The notes below the pieces were generated by a model. That model made no database searches. It saw nothing but the letters and a program-made list of their open reading frames with translations, and was not told the DNA's origin. The position numbers and the translations under genes were made by a program. Positions 54,136 through 64,000 of a DNA stretch of 64,000 nt are shown here, in pieces. Within the stretch, counting starts at the first letter, position 1; each line of letters begins with the position of its first letter. Location of the stretch: the NCBI GenBank assembly GCA_027924585.1, contig BSBM01001664.1, positions 1,356,501 to 1,420,500 on the forward strand, written 5' to 3'. The stretch comes from Larix kaempferi (taxonomy: Eukaryota > Streptophyta > Pinopsida > Pinales > Pinaceae).

Positions 54136-55208
54136 AGATGATGTCAATGTTGGATGGCTTTTCGAGTTACAATCAGGTAGTCATCAAAGAAGAAGATAGA
54201 CACAAAACTGCTTTTACAACCCCTTGGGGAACTTTTGAATATCTAAGAATGCCTTTCGGTCTCACAAATGCTGGGGCCACTTTTCAAAGGGCCATGGATT
54301 ATGCCTTCAAGGAATTGGTGGGCAAAATCATTGAAATATACCAAGATGACTTGACTGTATTTTCAAAAGAAAGATCTAGCCACATTGGTCACCTTAGGAA
54401 GGTATTTGAAAGATGCAGAGAGTATGGGATTTCTTTAAATCTGGTAAAATCAGTCTTTGGCATTGAGGAGGGTAAACTTTTAGGTCACATTGTTAACAAA
54501 GACGGGGTCAAAGTTGACCCCGAAAGAGTTGAAGCTATCCAGAAAATTCCCCTTCCTAGAAATGTTAAGGGTCTCCAATCTTTCAACGGTCATATCAACT
54601 TCATAATGAGATTCATCCCAAATTTAGCCGAGCTAATGAAACCCATGCGAAAGTTGTTAAAAAAGGATGCTAAATTTTTCTGGGATGATGAAGGGAGGGA
54701 AGCCTTTGCATCCATCAAAGATGCTATTACTAGATCACCTGTGTTAATCAGCCCTGACTACACAAAAGAATTCATGATATTCTCTTTTTCCTCAAAGGAC
54801 ACAATTGTCGGGGTATTGCTCCAGAAGAACTTCGAAGGGTTCGAGCAACCAATTGCCTTCATGAGTAGAGCCCTTCAAAATTTGGAATTGAAATATACTA
54901 TCATGGAGAAGCAAGCCTATGCTTTGGTAAAATCTCTAAAACATTTCAGAACATACATTGGTTATTCAAGAGTTATAGGGTATGTCCCCCATGCTGCAGT
55001 AAAAGACATCCTATCCCAGCAGGATTGCTTAGGAACAAGGGGCACATGGGTATCTAAAATCCAAGAGTATGATCTAGAGATTAGGCCCACTAAACTAATC
55101 AAGGGGCAAGGCCTAGCTAAGATGCTAACTCAGAAAAATGAAGAAGCCATTGAAATGAGTTGTGAAAACCTCTCATCCAATCCTCGCATGACACCATCTT
55201 TGCAATAA
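54136..55208 (+). CDS. GyF reverse transcriptase palm/thumb and gypsy RNase H
   Basis: SMLDGFSSYNQVVIKEEDRHKTAF, MPFGLTNAGATFQRAMDYAF, and the intact catalytic box YQDD (54339-54350), then NLVKSVFGIEEGKLLGHIV (thumb), GLQSFNGHINFIMRFIPN and FFWDDEGREAFASIKDA (connection). The gypsy RNase H follows: FSFSSKDTIVGVLLQKNFEGFEQPIAF, YTIMEKQAYALVKSLKHFRTYI and IRPTKLIKGQGLAKML. Open to the stop at 55206. The codons before 54136 in this frame are not part of the protein. RT would be usable but for the frameshift upstream. Confidence 0.88.
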
Positions 55209-55229
55209 CTTGACAATCATTGGTACTCA

Positions 55230-56513
55230 TACATCATATACTATCTGCTACACTTAGATGTCCCAGATCATCTCAAGGGACATAAGAGAAGGGCTCTTAG
55301 ATTAAAAACCACTAGGTATTACCTCACTTAGGAGGGTTTGGGTTGGAGAAACCCGGATGATGTAATACTTAGATGTGTACATGAACAAGATTCCAAAAAG
55401 ATCCTAACTGAGTTCCATTCAGGATTTTGTGGGGGGCATTATGCAGCAAATACAACTGCTCATAAAATCCTGAGAGCAGGTTACGATTGGCCGACTATTT
55501 TTGCTGATGTTTATAAACATGTCAAGTATTGCTAGGAATGTCAACTTTTCACAGGAAAACCTAAATTGGCTGCTTTGCCCCTTACGCCAGTAGTTGTCAT
55601 TGCCCCCTTTCAGCAATGGGGTCTTGATTTCATTGGGAAGATAAAAGATAACTCTAGCAATGTATTTTGCTGGATCCTTACTGCAACCGATTACTTCACT
55701 AAGTGGGTGGAAGTTATACCCACCAAAACAACCACTAACAAGGTTATCATGGACTTCATTGAGGACAGGATCATCACCCGATTTAGTACTCTCTTGAAAA
55801 TAACAACTAACAATGCCAAGGCTTTCAGCTCGGTAGAAATGAATGATTTTTGTTTTAAGTATGGCATTGTTCTATCACACTCTTCTGATTACTATCCTCA
55901 GGGTAATGGACTTGCAGAAACCTCAAACAAGAACTTAATGACCATCCTTAAGAAAATTGTGGGTGATAACAAAAGATCTTGGGATAGAAAAATCAAGTAT
56001 GATCTGTGGGAAGATAGGATCACCAAGAAGAACTCCACTCGGAAGTCTCCCTTTGAACTTGTTTATGGCATCACAGCAGCATTACCATTCAGCATGAAAA
56101 TACCCATTTTTAGAATGCTGACTAATTATGGTATTGAAAAACTGGAACTAGAGGATAGGGCAAATCAGATCATTGAACTTGATGAAAGCAGAAGGACATC
56201 ATTGGACAAAATGCTAAGACACCAGGAAAGTATGAAGACCACTTTTGACAAATCAGCTAAACCTAGAGATTTCCAAGTAGGAGATACTATTTTCTTATGG
56301 GACAAAAGAGGAGAAAATCCAGGGAAGCATGGAAAATTTGACAGCCTTTGGAAAGGCCCTTTTATTATACGTTGCCAGGATGGAACACATTCTTTCTTTC
56401 TGAATACCATGGATGGGGAGATGATACCATTAGCCATAAATGGGAAACAACTAAAACCCTTTTATCGAAACAAAATTCAAGATGACCAAGGGGTCATCTT
56501 AGGAAATCCCTAA
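55230..56513 (+). CDS. GyF integrase, second catalytic Asp replaced
   Basis: The finger (EFHSGFCGGHYAANTTAHKILRAGYDWP, then KYC.EC) has a TAG between its two Cys (55536-55538). In the same frame the core reads WGLDFIGKI (Asp, 55626-55628), ATDYFTKWVEVIP, and ITTNNAKAF, where the expected second catalytic Asp is Asn (AAC, 55809-55811). GNGLAETSNKNL follows (Glu, 55917-55919). KYDLWEDRITKKNSTRKSPFELVYG and FQVGDTIFLWDKRGENPGKHGKFDSLWKGPF are the C-terminal DNA-binding part. The stop at 56511 ends pol. Upstream 55213-55337 is a decayed spacer with stops. Integration activity is predicted lost. Confidence 0.88.
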
Positions 56514-56814
56514 ACCTTATCTTGTTGTACTTTATGTATTTTACCTTTTTGTACCATATTTATGTATCATAGCTTTTGTACATTGAAATATTGTATCATA
56601 TTTGCATCATACATGTTAGGAAAAGAAAGATTTTACCTTTTGAAAAATGCAAAAATTATTTTATGTTGGTATTTTCATTTTTGGCATTATTTATCATGAA
56701 AATGTTGGACTAAGACACTTATGTTTCCATGCAGGAAACCGATGTTCTGGGATTCTTGAACACTTTCTTTGATCCATAGATCGAGCAAGTGTCTGTCCCA
56801 CAGTTGGAGCCAAA
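56514..56814 (+). other. GyF 3' untranslated region
   Basis: No gene. AT-rich with TTTTGTA and TATTGTATCAT repeats. The sequence before the LTR (ACAGTTGGAGCCAAA) would be the polypurine tract but is weak. Confidence 0.6.
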
Positions 56815-59800
56815 TGTTACCAACTTTTTGTACCATAGTTGGATTATCTGAATAGCTGCCATTTGAAAAACATGATGAATGTTTGTACTCCAATGTATCA
56901 GATGATCCAGCATTTGTGCCTAGCCAATTTTGTTTTTCAGTCAACATGACCATGGCCCCCATGGGGTTTGTAATAAAGTGTGCTAGTAGCATTCTGAGTG
57001 TCTCGGTTCCCCATGACTTGATTAAGCAACTAAGGTATTCCAGGGATTTTTTTCCCTTGTCAATTATACTTTGCCTATAGCCGAGCTATAATCGATGAGG
57101 TTTTCTCCCGCTTCCTCCAAAGCTGGAATGCCCGATTTTGAAAATTTTAGCCATGGGGGGGTATTAGAGTCCAACTGATGTATATAAGCCTACTAGACAC
57201 TATTAGAATAGGTTTTGGTCATGTCCTAAGTCTCTAGGACCCTCATAAAAAATTTCAATTTTTTTTTACCAGAGGCATCGGATTTGGGTTTTTAATTATT
57301 TTTAAATTTTAATAAATTTCTCTATAGTTTAAATAGAGAAATTTCATTTTGTAATATGTCAGTCATCCAGGATCCAAATTCAGTGATTGAAGGCTTCAAC
57401 CTTAAGCCAAAAATCAGTCATGATCCCCGGACCAGTTTATCCTAAGTTCTGGATGCCAACTCAGCCTCATAATTAATAATTTCTTAAAAATACCATTTAC
57501 AGAGAAATGATTAATTAAAATATTAAAAATTGAATATTTGGAGATAATCCAAATCTCTCCAAAATAATCCAAATGGATTAAAATAAAAGGCTAATTGACA
57601 TGGCATGGAGCATTAATGAAGATTCCAATCATCTTAGTCATCATCTAGTCAAGTGTACAGTCATCACAAGTGGATCCCTCCAAGTGAATTCGCCCACCTT
57701 CCTCAAATCTGCGAATTGGGTGATATGTCAAGTGATAAATGGATTGGTGGATGTTGCATTGATGTGAGAGTGAGTGATTTTCTAAAATTTAGGCATATCT
57801 CAGGTTCTAACTCCAAGCAATTCGAGTTTGCAACTACCACAAGGCTCCAAGCCTCACCACACAAGGGTTCATGCCATCCTTCACTAGCTCACATCAACCT
57901 CTTTGAAGCTCGAGTTTACCACATGGCACATTACCATTTGGTTGGTGATTATTCCAATGAAAGGTGAGGGGTGCATTGCCTAGGTGGAGGCCACCTCCTC
58001 ACCTCCTTCAATGCAACTCGAATTGTTTGGTGGAGTTGCACTCCAAGCTTGGCTTAACATGGATTTGATAGAGATTAGATGGAATTCGATTTGGTGACTC
58101 ATACCATTGGCTCCCTTCTCAATGCCAATTCGAATTAGGGTAGACTAGCTCTTGTCTATTGTTATATAATGAGGCTCTTTTTCCTCATTCCTCATGGATT
58201 TTTAACAAAGAAACTCTGGAGGAATTGTAACTTACTGAATATTTAATAAAGTTGTGACTTTGGAGGTCAATTTGTGGAGGCTCTTGGTGGCCATGCATCA
58301 TCCCAAAACTGAGGTGATATTGTGTATTACTCATATGCTTAGGAATATTAAGTTTTGATTTATGTTTCAAGAAGGCTAACAATCTAGCACATGCAATCAT
58401 AATTCTTGTCTTTTCACTTGAGCATATTTGTCTTGCAGGTGTCTTCCAAAGTTTTAAGATCTTTTGCAGGTTCACCTTCACTCTACTTGTGGCCAAAGGA
58501 CTCTCATCTTATAAGCATAAGAACAAGGAGATCTTGCTTCACCATCAAACTTTCAGCAAACTTCTACTTTGGTTACTAGATCTACCTATCCAAACTGTGG
58601 ACTTCCAAGCTTCTCCTTTCTCCAAGTTTGAGATCACACCTTGTTTGCCTTTGTTTTCGGCTCACTTGGTCTTTTCCCTCTCATTTGCCTCTCCAAAACC
58701 ACTTTTTCCTCTCCCATTCGTCCTCCTTTTCCTCCTAGCTTTCGTCCTCTTCTTCATCATCCTCCTTATCCCTTTCATTCCTCCTTTTCCTCTTAGCTTT
58801 CGTCCTCCTCTTCATCATCCTCCTTCTCCTTTCCGTTCCTCCTCTTCTCCTTCATTTCATCCTCCCTCTCCTACCTCCTCTCGTCCTCTTCTTCATCTTG
58901 TTCTTCCTTCTCCCTTGCCTTGACCTTCTTCCCTTCCATCAACCTACAAAATCACACAACAAAAAACAAAGAGTAAGATAGTTTAGTGTTAAAATTGTTT
59001 TCGTGATTTAGATCTTGTATTTTTGCTATAAGTTGAAATCTCATTTCAAGATCTAAGTTTTGCAATTGTTCAATAAGTTTATAGATTAGATCTCGGTTCT
59101 TGCATATAGTTTCAAAGTTGGTTTTTACTAACATCTAATGGGTACATTGTTGAGATGAGTTTGAGCTTGTGTAGATCTTTTTGAAGGAGAAGAAATTTCA
59201 ATAAGAACAATATTCAAAGAAGAGCAAAGTTACATTCAAGGAGAAGACTCAAACCAAATCAGAACAAAAACCAATCTCCTTTTTTTACAAGCCCTTAAGG
59301 GCTTCCAAGTTTGATTTCTTTATTTTTTCAGTTTGAAAAGACCTTTCAGGGATTTCTCCTAAGGCATTTGTAAAGTTAAATAAAAAGGTTAAGTGGAGGA
59401 GTCCTCCACTTTTGGTTTCTTCTTCCCCATTTGGGGAAGAGTGTTGTGCTTTGCTAGTTTAGAACTCTCTTATTTCATGCTTTAGATTAAATTATTTACT
59501 TTCATTATACTCCATTTCCAAGTTTTGACTAGAGTAAGCAAACTTTGGGATTTCATCCCAGAGGCCACATAGCTTTGTGGCAGCTTCTCGTTCCCCATTA
59601 GCCTCCTTGCCAAAGTTTCAACTGGCTGGAAAGTCTCAAGGACTAGTGTTTCTAGTGATCAACCTTGTTCGGAGGTAGATCCCACTTTTAGATTAATATT
59701 GTTTGGTAGAACACTAAGTTTATTTTGATTTTTGTTTCAAGTATCTTGTTTCATCTTGTTATCATCATTTTATTTTCAGTCATTTTAAAGCTTCATATTT

Positions 59801-60924
59801 GTTCTTCAAGGTACAATTGCTTCTCTTTCATTAAAAGAACTAAAGTCTCTTGAACTTGGCCAAATCCAAGTCAAGAGCACTCTCTGTCGAAGAGCATTTA
59901 GTTGTTGCATTTCCCTTGCATTAGGCATTTAGATTAATTAAAGTCTCTTGAACTTTGGTCTTAAGACTAAGTCAAGAGCGCTCTCTATCGGAGAGTTGAA
60001 CTATGCTTTAATAATAAAATATTCCAACTCACACCCCTTCATAATTAATTTATCTTGGTCGATTATCCAACACCCGTATGATCTTCCAACCTGAAAGGGT
60101 TGGGCTAGTACTCAGAAAGGTGTTGGATTGGCTAATCTCACAAGTGGTAACTTAATAAAACTTTACCCCAACCAACGAACCGGCATTGCTTTCGAGATTT
60201 ACCGAGGTTGTTTCCTGAAACAGGTGGTGCCGAAATCTCGCTGTCAGACTCAAGGGTTGTCAAGGCAATTGAATACTTACCCTCTTGAAATTTGGGTGGC
60301 TTCGACCTATCATCTAAGATGTTACCAGTACTATTTCCGGACTTTTGATATCCTTGTTCTTAGCCTAATAATCAAAGACCACTAAAAACTTATAATTTAC
60401 CAAGATAATTTGCACAACGATCTCATGAACAGCTACCTTTCAAGACCCACGCATTCAGCATCACATACTTGTTATTCTTTGACTCCATAAGGAACTGGTT
60501 ATCTAAACTATTATATCTTGATCAGGACCATTTGTCCTTGTGGTTTTACTCTATCTTGTGGATGCATTGTTTAAACTTCAGTTCTTGAAAAGTACTGTCA
60601 TTTTCGATATCTTGTTTAGCAATGTGGATTGCATCTTATCTTGTTTATCTCATTTATAATTTGGCCTCATCATAAAAACTCCTAAACAACACCCATCCGC
60701 ATCACTTCATCAAAAGACATTACAAAACATAAGAGCCTTAGTGAAACTCTTTGTGGGGACTACCCCCCTTGGCTTCGTTAGGAGTTAGCCTAAACGGAGG
60801 AGCTGGGATTTAGGTGACAATACCTAGCTCAATGCTTGCCCCCGCGGCCACACTTCTCTCACTTGTAGTGAAGAGACAACTTTCGAAAGATTTCTATTGC
60901 TGGTGTGCATCTCAACGGACAACA
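56815..60924 (+). repeat. GyF 3' LTR (4.1 kb)
   Basis: Full-length direct copy of 46358-50482, same ends. Followed by AGAAG. Confidence 0.93.
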
Positions 60925-62170
60925 AGAAGAAAGGGGAAGAAATAGAGAGGAAAATTTGTTGTCTCAAGTTTCAACCCCTAATCACAACATTAAGTATTCT
61001 GCTGAAGTAAAAATATACTAAGATTGCAGGTTTTAGCACAATGTATCCCACCTATGAGGTCTTCACTGAAATTGTTGAAAGTTGACAGAAGGCTAAACAG
61101 AGGAGCGCAAAGACCATCATCTAGAAATTGGGATGTTATGTTTACCCTGATTGCAACAAGATACAACTATAGTTAGTTAGGGATGCAAATTACTCTTAAA
61201 TAGTTGGTCAATTTAGAGTGGGGAAGACATTGGCTAATTGAGGAGATATTTATACCAGTCTGAGATGGAATAGGATGTAGGTAATTTAAAATGGCATACT
61301 CATTGTTCAATCTGTCCAAACCAACAAACAAAAAAATCGGTCAGGGTCTCTACACACACTATTTCTAATTTTCTAGTAATGACTTAGTCATGGGAATCTA
61401 TTTGAATGAAATTGTTGGGGTTTGCTAACCACCTCAATACAAAGAAACCATATTCGGGTGCAGTTGATAGAATTAGCAAGATTTCTATATTGATACCATG
61501 TCAGAGGAACATAATAAGTCAATGGGCCAAAAACTTGTTTGTCAGTCAAGTTTGAGTGAATTTCATACTGCTTCCTTCCATCATTTCAGACAGGGACAAT
61601 GTTTTTTTAGGAATTTTTGGAATGCATTACGAAATTTATCGATAAAGAGCTAAAGAAGAGCACAAATTTTCATGTGTGTTTCAAACAAAGGTGGTAAACA
61701 ACGCTATTGTGCAATTGTTAAAGATGTAGTGAATTATTGACACTAAAATACATGGGACAAGAAGTTTCCATACATTTAACATAGTTGTATTGAAGCACTT
61801 AATAACTCCATTAGTAAATCACACTTTGAAGTCTGTTTAGGCTTCCCACATCAATCGTTAGTGGATCTTGTAACATAGACCATTTGGCAGGGAAATTGGC
61901 AAGAGGACACTTATCAACATGAGGCTAAGAAGTTCTCAAAACATATAAAGTGAGTACATCAACAGGTTCTAGAGATATTGCGGAGATGTAGAAAAAGTAT
62001 AAAAATAATCACAACAACACCAAATCAATCATCACTTCCAAGACAAAGACTGAAATTTGGCTGCAATTGTTTAAAGAACAAATCAAGGGCGAGTATGTGA
62101 AACCATGCAACTAAGAGGAAAACCATAGGTACTAGTCCACCCCAAATTCTAAAATAAAATCCTTGACAGG
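60925..62170 (+). pseudogene. GyG: integrase remnant of an old chromovirus (right of GyF)
   Basis: Resumes the second copy of the ~300-bp host duplication, then continues with VGQFRVGKTLAN (integrase finger region), QSVQTNKQKN, IISDRDNVFLGIF (second catalytic Asp region, about 61585-61625), VVNNAIVQLLK (downstream of the catalytic Glu), and SISKSHFEVCLGFPHQSLVDLV (about 61812-61875). INHHFQDKD (about 62015) closes as the GPY-side entry. Many stops and frame changes. The order matches plant chromoviruses whose RNase H contains YLWDKETIV, the same family as the left part. Confidence 0.62.
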
Positions 62171-62699
62171 GAGTGATACACATCTTGTAGCATTAATGAA
62201 TTTTTGTCTCATGCTTTATTCATGCATACAATACTTCTTTTATTTATAGCTAGTGTCCTAGGCATTACAACCAGACACTCGAGAACATACTTATCAGTCT
62301 CATTGACTGCTTCTTGAATAGAAGGTATTGATACAAATTCCTTCCTTCTCATCACTGATCAATTGCACAGAGAAATCATCACATGCACAGTTCAAACAAC
62401 TATTAGAAAAACACATTACTAGAATTAGAAGGTATTTCTTGTGTATAATATGGTAATAATAATGTTCAATGTAGCTCCAAGCATCCAAAGGAAATCTAAG
62501 AGCAAAGATAGAAACCATATTTTCTAACCCAAAATAGAAAAGGCTATTCAAGGGTAACATAAAGCTAGAAAAAAATGTGAACCCTTTTGTATACCACACT
62601 ATAACTTGAAAATTGTGTGGAATGCTTCCCTCTAAAATTCTTATCCAGGATATTTGCTTTACAATCCATTTTATTTTCATTAAGATTAGAATTTGAAGC
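62171..62699. other. No gene seen
   Basis: The minus strand is open from 62794 to 62300 (164 codons) but composition changes at about 62640 to hydrophobic and Tyr/Phe-rich sequence without motif; probably intronic or chance. Confidence 0.35.
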
Positions 62700-63008
62700 C
62701 TAGGCTGATGTGACAACTTGTGATACATTTTTTTCCTGAGTTTCATTAGACAAAATATCCTCTGCCTATGCACCTGCTGAAGTAGCATGCTCACATATAA
62801 GTTTCATTAATCCAACACAAATTCGTACCTTAGTCACATTTGCATGAATGTACCCATCAACACTATGCTCTTCAACTTCCTTTCCTGAAATGGCCATTTC
62901 AAAAGTGGTTTTCTCCAATTTCTTTCTACTATCAACCACATTTAGAAATATGATTGCTGGTACCAAATGTTCTTCATCAACAAAATCACACTTACGAGGT
63001 GCTTGCAC
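62700..63008 (-). pseudogene. Exon-like open stretch, origin unknown
   Basis: The minus strand from 63008 reads APRKCDFVDEEHLVPAIIFL, KKLEKTTFEMAISGKEVEEH, VDGYIHANVTKVRICVGLMK and ICEHATSAGA; after one stop AEDILSNETQEKNVSQVV continues. A possible splice acceptor AG precedes it near 63002. Composition is soluble and gene-like, with no retroelement motif. It may be an exon or pseudo-exon of a cellular gene; I cannot name it. Confidence 0.35.
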
Positions 63009-64000
63009 TTATGCAAATATAGTAATTGAAAAAAGAGATACATAAGTCTCAATAACATCATAACATTATCCCTAGTTTAAAGCCTATGGTCAATATAAAA
63101 TTGAGAATTTAAACATATGCAACATCGAAAGTAGTTTTTTTGCTTTAACTTAATTGTTTAGGTTAGTTTTTCTTGTATTGTTTGAGGAATGATTGGGAGG
63201 TTTGGTATGGACCAGTTTGGACAGTCCAAAAGGTTCAGAGTCTGGCCAAAGACTAAAAGGAAATATTGCACATGGAGAAACTCGGTTTCATAACCCCTTA
63301 TGAAATCCTTTGAGCCATAAGCTGAAAACACTTATATTCACTAAGCCACAAGTCTAATGACAAAAATCACATTAAATTTCAAATTCTTTTTGATATCATA
63401 GCCACAGTGAAAGCCACATGACACAAAACTTCATATTATTCATTCACATCGAAGAGGTCCAAGCTCCTTGGGAAAAATCTATAGTTGTTGGGATGAAAGG
63501 CACCAATAAAGTTAGTTGACGCTAGAGGAAAATATAAAGCAGTGGTAGAGTATCCAGATAAAGTCTGAGATGCGATTCAAACATGGAAGATAGCACAAGA
63601 AAAGGATCAAGAAGCCTTTCCCCTCCCCCAATAGGAGGTTAAGTCATTTGAAAGAAGGGTTGGAGGAGCTCCAACTAGCAATTAAAAAAAAAAGAAATTC
63701 ACTGAGCTAAATGATGACTTTCAGATCTCTACAAAGGCACTTTCTAAATCCATAACTACATAGTCCTATATGTAGTGTCCAAATTCCATCCATTTTAACG
63801 AAGGAACGAGTTCAAGCAAAATTACTCCAATCAACCCTTTCAATGGAAGCCTGAGAATTAGCTTTGGCAATTAAAATTTTACTCTGGATGCCAAGGGATA
63901 TGCAACCCACGAAAAAATCTCATTCACCCAATTAAAGATTATAAGCGATGCCCTATTGTGGTGGGAAATATTTTTCCAATGATGGAAGCAACATGAAATA
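63009..64000. other. No gene seen
   Basis: AT-rich, short frames only, no repeat with the rest of the window noticed. Confidence 0.45.

Larger units (their letters stand above)
46358..60924 (+). mobile_element. GyF: nearly complete Tat-like Ty3/gypsy element
   Basis: LTRs 46358-50482 and 56815-60924, flanked by perfect AGAAG target duplications (46353-46357, 60925-60929). tRNA-Asp PBS at 50487. Gag, protease, a cellular-type RNase H, RT, gypsy RNase H and integrase run from 50722 to 56513. The two LTRs are very similar by eye, and gag-pol has only about three stops, one frameshift and one lost catalytic residue, so it is the youngest insertion here besides possibly GyD. 14.6 kb in total, with unusually long 4.1-kb LTRs. 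Confidence 0.93.

Noticed and set aside
62300-62640. C-terminal part of the 164-codon minus frame
   Set aside because: Sharp shift to Tyr/Phe/Leu-rich low-information sequence without motifs; likely chance continuation.
1-64000. CRISPR array, bacterial operon or phage genes
   Set aside because: Repeats are LTRs, minisatellites or microsatellites, without regularly spaced unique spacers, and all recognised genes are plant retroelement genes.

Overview
This is nuclear plant DNA made almost entirely of old, nested LTR retrotransposons. I see no rRNA, tRNA or CRISPR array and no convincingly intact cellular gene. The Ty3/gypsy families present, their long decayed copies and the deep nesting suit a very large seed-plant genome. 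A gymnosperm such as a conifer is my best guess, but that is inference. Elements are named GyA to GyG here.

1-5.7 kb: minus-strand GyA runs off the left edge. It has a decayed Gag with five CCHC zinc knuckles, a protease that has lost its catalytic Asp, a tRNA-Asp-type primer binding site (PBS) and a putative long LTR holding a row of small hairpins.

5.7-29.0 kb: a three-level nest. GyB (plus strand, chromovirus, ~1.4 kb LTRs) carries GyC (minus strand, compact chromovirus, ~0.26 kb LTRs). GyD (minus strand, Tat-type, ~0.9 kb LTRs) sits inside the GyC integrase gene. GyD has a Gly/Pro-repeat Gag N-terminus and an antisense extra ORF resembling the plant mobile domain. An internal deletion fuses that ORF tail-to-tail with the reverse transcriptase/RNase H region. 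Insertion order must be GyB, then GyC, then GyD.

29.0-46 kb: relics. A minus-strand gypsy remnant (GyE: LTR, PPT, protease) is interrupted by an LTR relic of the GyF family. After it come AT-rich DNA, two or three gene-like relics of unknown origin, a 60-bp minisatellite, a 146-bp tandem duplication, a copia-like LTR candidate and a SINE-like tRNA-derived head.

46.4-60.9 kb: GyF is the best preserved element. It has 4.1-kb LTRs, a perfect AGAAG target-site duplication, a tRNA-Asp PBS and a gag-protease-RNase H-RT-RNase H-integrase layout with only a few lesions. It sits inside GyG, a much older chromovirus whose RNase H lies on the left and integrase on the right. 62.2-64 kb holds one possible exon-like open stretch on the minus strand and otherwise nothing I recognise.

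All elements look immobile as they stand: each has stops, frameshifts or lost catalytic residues. No defence, metabolic or other non-transposon system could be supported. The most interesting signals are structural: hairpin ladders in LTRs, covarying palindromes, PBS-like repeats in the GyF leader, and the GyD deletion junction.
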